Notes: a model not told the origin generated them from the sequence alone. DNA of 64,000 nt from JASSUD01 sp031963445 (GCA_031963445.1 JASSUH010000001.1:2294001-2358000), one strand, 5' to 3'. Positions 51,775 to 61,246 are shown, counted from the stretch's first letter. Numbers and translations are program-made.

Positions 51775-54207
51775 TTAGCCACGTAAGCGCGCGCCGAATA
51801 TTTGTACCAAGCGTTCAACCAAAGTTTGCATGACGCTATCAATTTTTTTGTCTTGCAATGTTTCTTCAGCATTTTGTAGGGTTATGCGAAACGCGAGGCT
51901 TTTTTCATGCGCAGCCAATCCGCTTGTACTCTCAGCCTGCGGACGAAAGACATCGAATAGAGCAATTTGTTTAACGTCCTGGCAGGATTCATCGCGCGCA
52001 GACTTTTGTAGCTCATCAAGCAATGTTTGGGCCTCGATTTTTTGATCGACAATGACTGCAATATCGCGTTTCACTGGCGGAAATTTTGAGCCTTCCGACG
52101 CTTTAGGCAATATGCGTTGGGTCAGTGCTTGCGCATCGACTTCAAACAATACGGGTGCTTTCGGCAAATCGTATTTCTGCAACCAGCGCGGATGCAGCTC
52201 ACCAATCCAACCTACTGGCTGCCCTTCGCATTCGATCACAGCGCTACGCCCAGGATGTAACGCAGGGTGTTCAGTTTTAACAAAACGCACTTCAAGCGGT
52301 GCAAAAAGCGCTTCTAGATCGCCTTTCATATCAAAAAAGTCAACCCAGCGTGACGCGACGCCCCATTGTTCAGGACAGGCCGGGCCATAGGCCAGTGCGG
52401 CTACGCGTAGCGGTTGCGCGAAGCCAGCGACGCTCAGATGGTCGGTGGCTGCTGTAGCATCGGGAATAAATACTTTTCCAATTTCAAATAAGCGAATGCG
52501 CTCGGCTTTATGATTTAAGTTGTGCCGCAACCCTTGCACTAGGCTCCCTATCAGCGTGCTGCGCATGACTGAAAACTGGCTTGCGATAGGGTTTAACAGA
52601 CGCACAGGTTGCACGTTGCCAGCAAAATCTTGTTCCCATGCTTCTTCGACGAAGCTGAAATTTATTGTTTCGTTATAGTCACGCGCGGCTAGTGCATGTC
52701 GTAGCACATGAAGCGAGCGCTGATTGCTCGGCACGGCGAGCATCTCATTAGGCGCTACGGGAGCACGTGCAGGAATATTGTCAAAACCGTAGACGCGCAC
52801 GATTTCTTCGATTAAATCTTCTTCAATCTCAAGATCGAAACGGTAAGACGGTGGCGTGACGACAAAGACGTCATTAGCCAATTCAAATGGTAGACCCAAA
52901 TGAGTAAAAATTTGTTTGACTTGCGCAGCACTTACCGGCACACCAATAATTTGATTGGCGCGTGCTAGACGTAAGGTGATGGGTGCACGTTTAGGTAGGT
53001 TGATAATTTGGTCATCAACTGGGCCAGCATCGCCACCGCAAATATCAAGAATCAGCTGCGTAATATAGTCAAGCTGTATCACGGTTGAAGCGTAATCAAC
53101 CCCTCTTTCGAAACGATGCGAGGCTTCGCTTAAGCAACGATAGCGCTGCGCTCGACCACGAATACTATCGGGTTGCCAAAAAGCGACCTCTAGATAGACA
53201 GCACGCGTATCGAGTGAAACAGCAGTGTGCTCGCCGCCCATAATGCCCGCTAGACTTTGCACGCCCTTTTCATCAGCCAGCACGCCTACTGTTTGATCAA
53301 GCGTAATGCTAGTTCCATTTAATAATGTCAATTGCTCGCCTGAGTGCGCCCAACGAACTTCTAGCGAACCTTGTAGTTTATTTAAATCAAACAGATGCGA
53401 TGGCTGCCCGAACGCAAGCATTACGTAATTAGAGATATCGACGAGCGCAGAAATGCTGCGCTGCCCTGCTCGCTCTAAACGCTCGACCATCCAAGCGGGC
53501 GTTTTGGCTTGCGCATTGACGTTACGAATCACTCTGCCTGAAAAACGTCCACACAAATCAGGCGCAGCAATGTTGACGGGTAGCGTATCAGCGCAGCGAA
53601 TTTCTATCGGATCAGATTTTGGTGCTTGTAACGGTGTATCGGTAATCGCTGAGACTTCACGCGCTATGCCAAATACTGATAAGCAATCAGCACGATTGGG
53701 CGTGAGTTTGATTTCAAGAATTTTATCGTCAAGATTGAGGGTGGTACGAATATCTTGTCCAACCGGCGCATCTTCAGCAAGGATAAGTAAGCCGCCTGTT
53801 GCATCAGGTAGGCCGAGTTCACGCGCAGCGCACAACATCCCCTGACTTTCGATACCACGCAGTTTACTGAGCTTAATCATAAACGGCTGGCCGCCCTCTT
53901 CTGCTGGCGGCAATTGTGCGCCCACCAAAGCACACGGTACTTTGATACCGGGTACAACGTTTGGGGCGCCGCATACGATATTCAGTAAAGTCTCAGCGCC
54001 TACGTCCACCTGACATACCTTAAGTTTGTCAGCGTTTGGATGAGGGACCGCTTCCCGCACTTGGCCTACGACAATTTTTGCCGTGGGCAGAGCAACTGCG
54101 TTTAAGCTTTCCACTTCTAAGCCCGCCATCGTCAACTCGTGCGCAAGCTGCTCAGTAGACACAGACGGATTAACAAAATCTTTTAGCCAGGATGCTGAAA
54201 ATTGCAT
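51775..54207 (-). CDS. pheT: Phenylalanyl-tRNA synthetase beta subunit
   Basis: 810 aa. Contains the N-terminal tRNA-binding OB domain (VGQVREAVPHPNADKLKVCQ), B3/B4 editing region, B5 domain (around ITLRLARANQIIGVPVSAAQ), the catalytic-like core and the C-terminal anticodon-binding FDX-ACB domain (KFPPVKRDIAVIVD). Forms the alpha2-beta2 enzyme with PheS. 216 bases after pheS. Length standard. Confidence 0.97.
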   Translation of the reverse strand: MQFSASWLKDFVNPSVSTEQLAHELTMAGLEVESLNAVALPTAKIVVGQVREAVPHPNADKLKVCQVDVGAETLLNIVCGAPNVVPGIKVPCALVGAQLPPAEEGGQPFMIKLSKLRGIESQGMLCAARELGLPDATGGLLILAEDAPVGQDIRTTLNLDDKILEIKLTPNRADCLSVFGIAREVSAITDTPLQAPKSDPIEIRCADTLPVNIAAPDLCGRFSGRVIRNVNAQAKTPAWMVERLERAGQRSISALVDISNYVMLAFGQPSHLFDLNKLQGSLEVRWAHSGEQLTLLNGTSITLDQTVGVLADEKGVQSLAGIMGGEHTAVSLDTRAVYLEVAFWQPDSIRGRAQRYRCLSEASHRFERGVDYASTVIQLDYITQLILDICGGDAGPVDDQIINLPKRAPITLRLARANQIIGVPVSAAQVKQIFTHLGLPFELANDVFVVTPPSYRFDLEIEEDLIEEIVRVYGFDNIPARAPVAPNEMLAVPSNQRSLHVLRHALAARDYNETINFSFVEEAWEQDFAGNVQPVRLLNPIASQFSVMRSTLIGSLVQGLRHNLNHKAERIRLFEIGKVFIPDATAATDHLSVAGFAQPLRVAALAYGPACPEQWGVASRWVDFFDMKGDLEALFAPLEVRFVKTEHPALHPGRSAVIECEGQPVGWIGELHPRWLQKYDLPKAPVLFEVDAQALTQRILPKASEGSKFPPVKRDIAVIVDQKIEAQTLLDELQKSARDESCQDVKQIALFDVFRPQAESTSGLAAHEKSLAFRITLQNAEETLQDKKIDSVMQTLVERLVQIFGARLRG

Positions 54208-54423
54208 AGATTATTTCGATCGGTTTGAAACGTTGACCCACTTAACGCTTTTTTCTCAAATAATCTGCCATTTGTCGTACCCCGCTTACCGCATTCATTT
54301 ACGGCTTGCATAAGGGATTTCATCTTGCAAATTACTGGAGAAATTATTCTAGAAAGGGGTTAGAGGAAAGTTGCATGAATCGAGTATCACGTATTCTTGA
54401 CTCGATTTTTCTGCGGTCTTTCC

Positions 54424-55446
54424 TTATTTGAACTGCGCTAGAAAACGCAAATCACCTGCAAAAAAATGACGCAGATCAGTCACGTTGTAACGCAACATGG
54501 CGAGGCGCTCAAGGCCACTGCCAAATGCAAAACCTGTGTAACGTTCAGGATCAAATCCCATATTCCGCATCACAGTTGGGTGCACTTGCCCAGCGCCCGA
54601 GATCTCTAACCATTGACCTGCATTTTTACCATGCTCAAATTTCATATCAATTTCAGCGGATGGCTCGGTAAATGGAAAATACGACGGACGAAAGCGTACC
54701 TGCAAATCGTCGCGCTCAAAAAACTTTGATAAGAAATCCGTGTAGATGCCTTTCAAATCAGCAAAGCTAATTTGCTCGTCAATCCATAGCCCTTCTACTT
54801 GGTGGAACATCGGCGAATGCGTCGCATCACTATCGACACGATAAACGCGACCCGGCGCAATCACTTTGAGCGGCGCGCTATGTGCTTGCGCATAGCGAAT
54901 TTGCATCGCACTGGTGTGCGTACGCAGCACTAGCGGAGCACCACTTTCATCTTTGGCATCGATGTAAAAAGTGTCCTGCATAGAGCGGGCAGGATGGTTC
55001 GCTGGGCTATTGAGCGCGGTGAAGTTATACCAGTCAGTTTCAATTTCTGGGCCTTGCGCTACCTGAAAGCCGATTGAGCTAAAAATTTGCTCAACGCGCT
55101 CCCATGTCATCATCACAGGATGCAAGCTGCCATTGCCAATACCACGGCCTGGCAAAGTGACATCAATGGCTTCTAACGCAAGACGTTGTTCAAGCAAAGC
55201 ATCAGCTAGCGCCTGACGTCGATTACGTAGCGCCTGCTCGATTTCTTGCTTAGCTAAATTAATTTCTGCGCCAACCTTTTTGCGCTCTTCGTGCGCAAGT
55301 TGACCGAGCGCTTTCAGGCGTTCAGTTAATTGACCTGCTTTACCCAGAAAGCGAGCTTTTTCATTTTCGAGTGACGTAGTGTCAAGCGCAGCAGCAAAAG
55401 CTTGCTTCGCATCTGCAACAATTTCTTCCAAATTCATTTGTTTCAA
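54424..55446 (-). CDS. pheS: Phenylalanyl-tRNA synthetase alpha subunit
   Basis: 340 aa class II synthetase catalytic subunit. N-terminal coiled coil (AQLAHEERKKVGAEINLAKQ), motif 2 region (THSPMFHQVEGLWID), motif 3 (GFAFGSGLERLAMLRYNV). Intact and standard length. It follows rplT after 117 bases containing a terminator, so it may have its own promoter or depend on read-through. Confidence 0.97.
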   Translation of the reverse strand: MKQMNLEEIVADAKQAFAAALDTTSLENEKARFLGKAGQLTERLKALGQLAHEERKKVGAEINLAKQEIEQALRNRRQALADALLEQRLALEAIDVTLPGRGIGNGSLHPVMMTWERVEQIFSSIGFQVAQGPEIETDWYNFTALNSPANHPARSMQDTFYIDAKDESGAPLVLRTHTSAMQIRYAQAHSAPLKVIAPGRVYRVDSDATHSPMFHQVEGLWIDEQISFADLKGIYTDFLSKFFERDDLQVRFRPSYFPFTEPSAEIDMKFEHGKNAGQWLEISGAGQVHPTVMRNMGFDPERYTGFAFGSGLERLAMLRYNVTDLRHFFAGDLRFLAQFK

Positions 55447-55498
55447 TCAGCAGGAAATAACGCAAAAACTAAAGGAATTAAGGGGTAATTCAACGATG

Positions 55499-55527
55499 AA
55501 AAAAGGGGCTTAATTAAGCCCCTTTTT
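55499..55527 (-). terminator. Intrinsic terminator between rplT and pheS
   Basis: AAAAAGGGGCTTA pairs with TAAGCCCCTTTTT, a perfect palindrome. On the minus strand it is 37 bases after the rplT stop and ends in a T-run. It could serve as terminator or attenuator before pheST. Confidence 0.82.
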
Positions 55528-55563
55528 AGATCACACCCAACTTATAGATGTCGTATCACTACC

Positions 55564-55923
55564 TTAGGCTGCAACAGTAGCTCTCACTTGCTGAACGACC
55601 AAAGCAAAAGCGGCTTTATCGTTAACAGCCATATCCGCTAATACTTTGCGATCAAGGGCGATTTGTGCTTTAGCCAGTCCATTGATAAACACGCTATAGG
55701 TCATATCATGTTCACGCACTGCAGCATTAATACGGGTAATCCACAAAGCACGGAATACGCGCTTTTTATTGCGGCGATCACGATAGGCGTACTGACCTGC
55801 CTTCATCACCGCCTGTTTAGCTACGCGATAAACATTTTTCCGGCGACCACGAAATCCTTTCGCAGCGTCGATAACTTTTTTATGACGGGCCCGTGCAGTG
55901 ACCCCACGTTTTACTCGAGACAT
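55564..55923 (-). CDS. rplT: 50S ribosomal protein L20
   Basis: 119 aa, very basic: SRVKRGVTARARHKKVIDAA, GFRGRRKNVYRVAKQAVMKA, YRDRRNKKRVFRALWITRIN. Binds 23S rRNA and can repress its own operon. 21 bases after rpmI. Confidence 0.98.
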   Translation of the reverse strand: MSRVKRGVTARARHKKVIDAAKGFRGRRKNVYRVAKQAVMKAGQYAYRDRRNKKRVFRALWITRINAAVREHDMTYSVFINGLAKAQIALDRKVLADMAVNDKAAFALVVQQVRATVAA

Positions 55924-55944
55924 TTTTTTCTCCTAGGGGTCTAA

Positions 55945-56142
55945 TTAAGCAAAAGGCATCATTGCGCGTACGGATTTTACATCTGAAGCATGAACTTCAG
56001 TGCTACCGCGCAATTGACGTTTATTTTTCGTCGTTCTTTTGGTCAAGATATGGCGTTTAGTCGCCTGACCTCGTTTAACCGTCCCACCTGGACGCACGAC
56101 AAAGCGCTTTGACGCGCCTTTCTTGGTTTTCATTTTAGGCAT
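55945..56142 (-). CDS. rpmI: 50S ribosomal protein L35
   Basis: 65 aa: PKMKTKKGASKRFVVRPGGT with the typical H-x-L-T segment (KRHILTKRTTKNKRQLRG). Follows infC after a gap of 413 bases, much longer than usual because repeats were inserted. Confidence 0.97.
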   Translation of the reverse strand: MPKMKTKKGASKRFVVRPGGTVKRGQATKRHILTKRTTKNKRQLRGSTEVHASDVKSVRAMMPFA

Positions 56143-56159
56143 AAAAGCTCCAAAATTTT

Positions 56160-56240
56160 TTAGAACCTGCTGTCACTTCCAACTTAGCGTTGCAAAAGGC
56201 AATGCGCTACAACCATATAACGCAAAGCAACAGGCTCTAA
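56160..56240. repeat. Short palindromic element with the common TTAGAACCTG end
   Basis: 81 bp. TTAGAACCTGCTGTCA at the left and GCAACAGGCTCTAA at the right are inverted repeats; the interior (CCAACTTAGCGTTGCAAAAG, GCGCTACAACCATATAACGC) differs from families 1-3. Just upstream of rpmI. Confidence 0.65.
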
Positions 56241-56344
56241 CGTGAGTAGGGTGTGCGGCTATTAACTCCGCCCTTGTATGACCCTTGCCCACTTATCAAC
56301 ATTCATTTTTGGCCGCCTTAACAGCCAGCCCGTAACTAAAAATT

Positions 56345-56552
56345 TAGGGAACACTGCATCGTCTCTGAGACAAGGAATGCCCGCGCAGACAGTACAAATG
56401 TACGGCAAGAAGGCGCGAGAGCGCCTGCGAGAACCTAAACATCTTAAAGAAGCTGTTTAGGGTTTTCCTAGTGGTCTTGCGCCGCCGCAGACAGTACAAG
56501 ACGTACGGCAAGGCGGCGCAAGGGCGCTAGGGAAAGTCTAAACAGCTTCTTT
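56345..56552. repeat. Two adjacent family 1 elements between infC and rpmI
   Basis: 56345-56440 is a shortened, diverged copy (CCCGCGCAGACAGTACAAAT, GTACGGCAAGAAGGCGCGAG). 56446-56552 is a full copy with ends AAAGAAGCTGTTTAGGGTTT and AGTCTAAACAGCTTCTTT and the standard core. It lies four bases after the infC stop. They separate infC from rpmI and could form strong mRNA hairpins. Confidence 0.82.
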
Positions 56553-56555
56553 GGG

Positions 56556-57080
56556 TTATTTCTTTTTCTTTGAAGCTAACACCATCACCATTTGGCGACC
56601 TTCTAACTTCGGCATTTGCTCAACTTGAGCTAATTCCTCAAGATCATCACGCAAGCGTATAAGCATGCGCATACCAAGTTCTTGGTGGGCTATTTCACGT
56701 CCTCGGAAACGTAAGGTGATTTTGGCTTTATCGCCATCCTCAAGAAAGCGCCTAATGTTACGCAACTTGATGACGTAATCACCTTCGTTAGTGCTTGGCC
56801 GGAATTTAATTTCCTTAACCTGAATAATTTTTTGCTTGAGCCTAGCTTCGTGCGCCTTTTTAGATTCTTGATATCTAAATTTACCGTAGTCCATCAATTT
56901 GCAAACGGGTGGCTCGGCAGTAGGCGCGATCATAACTAGGTCCACATCGGCAGCTTCTGCCAGACGCAAGGCTTCGGCCAACTTTACAATGCCAATGGCC
57001 TCGCCCTCGACGCCCACTAGACGAAGTTGCGAGGCAGTTATTTCACCATTCATTTGGTGAGAAGATTTATCCGTAGCGAT
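56556..57080 (-). CDS. infC: Translation initiation factor IF-3 (non-AUG start)
   Basis: 174 aa when started at ATC 57080, which lies seven bases after an AAGGA site and gives the family N-terminus IATDKSSHQMNGEITASQLR. An ATG at 57053 would drop the first nine residues and lacks a ribosome binding site. infC commonly uses AUU or AUC so that IF-3, which rejects non-AUG starts, limits its own synthesis. Body: VDLVMIAPTAEPPVCKLMDY, QKIIQVKEIKFRPSTNEGDY, KAKITLRFRGREIAHQELG. Downstream of thrS, as usual. Confidence 0.93.
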   Translation of the reverse strand: MATDKSSHQMNGEITASQLRLVGVEGEAIGIVKLAEALRLAEAADVDLVMIAPTAEPPVCKLMDYGKFRYQESKKAHEARLKQKIIQVKEIKFRPSTNEGDYVIKLRNIRRFLEDGDKAKITLRFRGREIAHQELGMRMLIRLRDDLEELAQVEQMPKLEGRQMVMVLASKKKK

Positions 57081-57158
57081 GTTAATTTCCTTCTAATAAA
57101 TCAAATTTATAAGCTGGCTGTCACTCATTCATTAAAAGCAATGAGGCTAAGTGACAAC

Positions 57159-59066
57159 TTAATTAAACGACTGCATTTCTTCTTTTAGTCGCTCAAGAAA
57201 TGCGTCCACGGTCATAGCCCCCAGATCGGTGCCACCGCGCTGGCGCACAGCTATAGTCTGATTAGCCCTTTCTTGCTCACCGACAATCAGTAAGTAAGGG
57301 ATTTTCTGTTTAGCATGGTCGCGTATTTTATAGTTAATTTTTTCGTTACGCAAATCAGCCTCTACTCTAATCCCCTGCTGCTTCAATTGCTGCACGATTA
57401 AATCAACATATTCGCTTTGTCTTTGTGCAATATTCGCGACTACCACTTGCGTCGGCGCTAACCAAACAGGCAATGCGCCCGCGTAGTTTTCTAGCAATAT
57501 TCCAATGAAGCGTTCTAGCGACCCAAGAATGGCGCGATGCAACATCACTGGCCGAAGTCGTTCGTTGCTCTCTGCAACATACTCGGCATTCAGTCGCTCA
57601 GGCAAGACAAAATCTAGCTGCAACGTACCACATTGCCAAGAGCGCCCTAACGCGTCTTTAATATGGTATTCAACTTTGGGGCCGTAAAACGCACCTTCGC
57701 CTGGTAGCTCTTGCCAGTTTACATTGCAAGCGGATAACGCTTCACGTAAACCTTGTTCGGCTTTATCCCATACTTCATCAGAACCTGCTCGCTGGGCTGG
57801 GCGCAACGATAGCTTGATGTTGATATCGGTGAAGCCAAAATCCTTATAGACACTCATCGCCAATGCATTAAAAGCGATGGATTCTGCAATCACCTGCTCT
57901 TCTGTGCAAAAAATATGCGCATCGTCTTGGACAAAGCCGCGCACTCGCATTAACCCATGTAATGCGCCTGAGGCTTCATTGCGATGGCACGAGCCAAATT
58001 CTGATAGTCGCAACGGAAGATCACGATAAGAATGCAGACTATGATTAAAAATTTGCACGTGACCCGGGCAACTCATCGGCTTGATCGCATAGTCCCGTTT
58101 CTCGGACTCGGTCGTGAACATATGCTCTTGGTAATTTTCCCAATGGCCTGAGCGCTCCCAAAGTGCGCGATCAACTACCTGAGGGGTGCGAATTTCTTTA
58201 TAGCCCCCAGCCGTTAATCGGCGCCGCATATATTGCTCAACCTCTTGCCATAACGCCCAACCTTTTGGATGCCAAAACACCATGCCAGGCGCAGTTTCTT
58301 CCACATGGAATAGATCGAGTTGTTTCGCCAGTTTGCGATGATCGCGCTTTTCGGCTTCTTCTAGCCGATATAAATAAGCGTCTAAATCTTCTTTAGTTGC
58401 CCAAGCGGTACCGTAAATACGTTGCAATTGCTGATTACGGGCATCGCCTCGCCAGTAAGCACCTGCAACTTTCATTAATTTGAAAACTTTTAATTTACCC
58501 GTACTGGGGACATGTGGCCCACGACATAGATCGACAAAGCTTCCGTGCGAATAAAGTTTTATCTTATCTTCAGAAGGAATGCTTTCAATAATCTCTGCTT
58601 TGTAATGTTCGCCAAGGTTATTGAAATATTGAATGGCCTCATCACGTGAGACGACTTGATGCGAAACAGGTTCGTCGCGGCGCGCGATCTCCTGCATACG
58701 CTTTTCAATTTTTTCAAGATCTTCTGGAGTAAAAGGACGGGAATAGGCAAAGTCGTAATAGAAACCATCCTCGATCACAGGGCCAATGGTTACCTGTGCC
58801 TCGGGGTAAAGTTCTTTGACTGCATAAGCGAGAAGGTGTGCGGTTGAATGGCGCAGCGTGTCAAGACCTTCTGCATCTTTGCCAGTGATAATCGATAAAG
58901 ATGTTTCGTGATCAATCAGCGTAGACATATCTACCAGCTTGCCATCAACCTTTCCAGCAAGCGCGGCTTTAGCGAGTCCCGCACCGATTGATTCAGCAAC
59001 CTGGGCAAGCGTCACAGGATCAGCAAATTGCCGTGTTGATCCGTCAGGTAAATGTATTGAAATCAT
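57159..59066 (-). CDS. thrS: Threonyl-tRNA synthetase
   Basis: 635 aa from ATG at 59066, preceded by GGAGAG. An in-frame start at 59207 would add 47 residues that are encoded by a palindromic repeat, so it is rejected. Domains: N-terminal TGS (MISIHLPDGSTRQFADPVTL), editing domain with HSTAHLLAYAVKELYPEAQV, catalytic core with the zinc-binding Cys/His (MSCPGHVQIF) and VRGFVQDDAHIFC, and anticodon-binding C-terminus. Intact. Confidence 0.97.
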   Translation of the reverse strand: MISIHLPDGSTRQFADPVTLAQVAESIGAGLAKAALAGKVDGKLVDMSTLIDHETSLSIITGKDAEGLDTLRHSTAHLLAYAVKELYPEAQVTIGPVIEDGFYYDFAYSRPFTPEDLEKIEKRMQEIARRDEPVSHQVVSRDEAIQYFNNLGEHYKAEIIESIPSEDKIKLYSHGSFVDLCRGPHVPSTGKLKVFKLMKVAGAYWRGDARNQQLQRIYGTAWATKEDLDAYLYRLEEAEKRDHRKLAKQLDLFHVEETAPGMVFWHPKGWALWQEVEQYMRRRLTAGGYKEIRTPQVVDRALWERSGHWENYQEHMFTTESEKRDYAIKPMSCPGHVQIFNHSLHSYRDLPLRLSEFGSCHRNEASGALHGLMRVRGFVQDDAHIFCTEEQVIAESIAFNALAMSVYKDFGFTDINIKLSLRPAQRAGSDEVWDKAEQGLREALSACNVNWQELPGEGAFYGPKVEYHIKDALGRSWQCGTLQLDFVLPERLNAEYVAESNERLRPVMLHRAILGSLERFIGILLENYAGALPVWLAPTQVVVANIAQRQSEYVDLIVQQLKQQGIRVEADLRNEKINYKIRDHAKQKIPYLLIVGEQERANQTIAVRQRGGTDLGAMTVDAFLERLKEEMQSFN

Positions 59067-59085
59067 TGCGCTCTCCTGCCTCTCA

Positions 59086-59202
59086 AAGAAGCGCTGAATA
59101 AAACCGCAAGCGACAGGATAATCAACCTCGGCCTCGTGGCAGGTGCTAATGGGCTGTCTAGCCACGGCACTCCTTGCTTCCGATCTATTCAGCGCCTGCC
59201 AC
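59086..59202. repeat. Palindromic element, family 2a, upstream of thrS
   Basis: Left end AAGAAGCGCTGAATAAAACC, right end CTTCCGATCTATTCAGCGCC. Interior GACAGGATAATCAACCTCGG is shared with the 4428 copy. About 117 bp, 20 bases upstream of the thrS start, so it overlaps the leader. Confidence 0.78.
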
Positions 59203-59313
59203 GTCAATTTAGACGATTGGTAAGCAGGCTCTAAAAAATCTTCAAGAAATAGCCAAAAAAAATACGGCCTCGTTAATGCTATCGAAGCCGCATTGGATCA
59301 AATTTAATTTTAT

Positions 59314-59390
59314 TGGTAGGCTCGATTGGATTCGAACCAACGACCCCCACCATGTCAAGGTGGTGCTCTAACCAACTGAGCTACGAGCCT
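59314..59390 (-). tRNA. tRNA-Val (GAC)
   Basis: 77 nt including encoded CCA. Acceptor AGGCTCG/CGAGCCT, anticodon stem CCACC/GGTGG with loop TTGACAT, T-arm TTGGTTCGAATCCAA. All arms pair. It precedes thrS as in Burkholderia. Confidence 0.97.
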
Positions 59391-59400
59391 ACAGACCTAC

Positions 59401-59551
59401 CTAGAACTTGTTTAGATTTTCTCTAGCAGAGCACTACTAGCACTTTGCAAGAATCTGTTTAGGACCTCCCTGGCACTCTTACACCTCTTTGCCGCAATCT
59501 TACTATCTGCGTCGGCACAAAGCCACCAGGGATACTCTAAGCAGGTTCTAA
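59401..59551. repeat. Diverged family 1-type repeat region after rplQ
   Basis: TAGAACTTGTTTAGATTTTC, then GAATCTGTTTAGGACCTCCC TGGC, and at the right CCACCAGGGATACTCTAAGC AGGTTCT. An eroded element, perhaps one copy inserted into another. Confidence 0.6.
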
Positions 59552-59638
59552 AGAAAACCTTAAACAAGTCATTAGAAGAAGTGGCGATCTTGCAAAGCTT
59601 TTTAAAACCTTATTCTGATCGCCAAACGATGCAGTAAT

Positions 59639-60034
59639 TTAAGCTGCCTCGTCCTCTGCTTCAACATTTACTGCGACTGGACGATCTACGAGTTCAATCA
59701 ATGCCATTGGAGCATTGTCGCCTTTACGAAAACCAGCCTTTAGGATACGTATATAGCCGCCTGGGCGAGCTTCATAACGTTGACCTAACACATCAAACAA
59801 TTTGGCAACTGCGTCACGATCACGTAGACGAGCAAACGCTAGACGACGGTTAGCTACTGAAGATTTTTTACCACGTGTAATTAAGCGCTCAATCACTCTA
59901 CGCAATTCTTTCGCTTTGGGTAGCGTAGTGATAATCGCTTCATGCTCGATCAACGAGTTACACATATTGCGCAGCATAGCCAGACGATGACTGCTGGTAC
60001 GATTTAGTTTGCGCAAACCATGACGATGACGCAT
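59639..60034 (-). CDS. rplQ: 50S ribosomal protein L17
   Basis: 131 aa: MRHRHGLRKLNRTSSHRLAM, then LRNMCNSLIEHEAIITTLPK and RPGGYIRILKAGFRKGDNAP. Last gene of the alpha operon, 98 bases after rpoA. The C-terminal tail is acidic, as in Burkholderia. Confidence 0.98.
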   Translation of the reverse strand: MRHRHGLRKLNRTSSHRLAMLRNMCNSLIEHEAIITTLPKAKELRRVIERLITRGKKSSVANRRLAFARLRDRDAVAKLFDVLGQRYEARPGGYIRILKAGFRKGDNAPMALIELVDRPVAVNVEAEDEAA

Positions 60035-60132
60035 TTCAATTCCTTGATCAAAAATACTATGTCTGTTTTTTTAAACTTCCTCTATAGCGCACTTAATTAG
60101 CGTGTGCCATTGAGGAAGCAGACAGTGTTTTA

Positions 60133-61134
60133 TTACACCGAGTAAGTCATATCGAAATTAGCAGGTGGCCAATTTTCGAGTTTCATACCCAATGTGAGTC
60201 CACGAGCAGCTAGCTGCTCTTTGATCTCATTAAGTGACTTACGGCCAAGATTTGGCGTTTTCAGCAGCTCATTTTCGGAACGCTGAATCAAGTCACCGAT
60301 ATAGTAAATATTTTCTGCTTTTAAGCAGTTTGCTGAGCGTACTGTCAACTCTAAGTCATCGACTGGACGTAGCAGAATAGGCTCAACTTGCGGTGTATTA
60401 AGCGGCGCTTCTGCAAGTGTTTCAGTGCTTTCCAACGCTGCGAATTCGGATAATTGATCAATCAAAATACCCGCTGCTTGTTGTAAAGCGATCTCTGGTG
60501 TTAACACACCGTTGGTCTCGATATTTAACTCAAGACTATCAAGATTAGTACTACCTTCAACACGTGCTGGCTTAACTGCATACACCACATTTTTGATTGG
60601 CGAGAAAGAAGCATCGAGAATTACTCGGCCAATGCTCTTTGACATTTCATCGCCATAACGACGGATATTACCAGGCACATAACCACGACCTTTCTCTACC
60701 TTGATTTGCATATCAAGCTTGCCACCTTTGGACAAGTGTGCAATCACATGATCAGGGTTAAGAATTTCGCAGTCGTGCGAAACATCAATATCGCCGGCTC
60801 TTACAATACCTTCGCCTTCTTTACACAACGTGACCATTACTTCGTCACGGTTATGTAGTTTGAAAACGACTTCTTTTAGGTTTAACAACAAATTAACAAC
60901 GTCTTCCTGCACGCCATCAATAGTCGAATACTCATGAACTACGCCACCAATAACAACTTCTGTCGGGGCGTAACCAATCATTGAGGACAGCAGCACACGC
61001 CGCAATGCATTACCTAATGTGTGACCATAACCGCGCTCAAATGGCTCCATCATCACTTTCGCGTGGTTTTCACCTACGGTTTCAACAGCGATGATTTTAG
61101 GCTTTAACAAACGCTTCAACGAACTGGTTGGCAT
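60133..61134 (-). CDS. rpoA: RNA polymerase alpha subunit
   Basis: 333 aa. N-terminal assembly domain (GYGHTLGNALRRVLLSSMIG) and C-terminal domain that binds UP elements and regulators (SANCLKAENIYYIGDLIQRS, LLKTPNLGRKSLNEIKEQLA). A little longer than the usual 325-329 residues, with extra residues in the linker (ESTETLAEAPLNTPQVEP). Fourth from the end of the alpha operon gene order. Confidence 0.98.
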   Translation of the reverse strand: MPTSSLKRLLKPKIIAVETVGENHAKVMMEPFERGYGHTLGNALRRVLLSSMIGYAPTEVVIGGVVHEYSTIDGVQEDVVNLLLNLKEVVFKLHNRDEVMVTLCKEGEGIVRAGDIDVSHDCEILNPDHVIAHLSKGGKLDMQIKVEKGRGYVPGNIRRYGDEMSKSIGRVILDASFSPIKNVVYAVKPARVEGSTNLDSLELNIETNGVLTPEIALQQAAGILIDQLSEFAALESTETLAEAPLNTPQVEPILLRPVDDLELTVRSANCLKAENIYYIGDLIQRSENELLKTPNLGRKSLNEIKEQLAARGLTLGMKLENWPPANFDMTYSV

Positions 61135-61246
61135 AGATTTTCCTTTTCAATACCCTCGGCTCGTTACACCGATAAGGCTGACTGGATAGCTCAAATCTGA
61201 ATAGCTAAAGGCTGGTGCTATTAATAGCGCAGCCTTTAGCACCGCT

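Noticed and set aside
59067..59207. N-terminal extension of thrS
   Set aside because: It is translated through a family 2a palindromic element; the good ribosome binding site and the TGS domain start at 59066.
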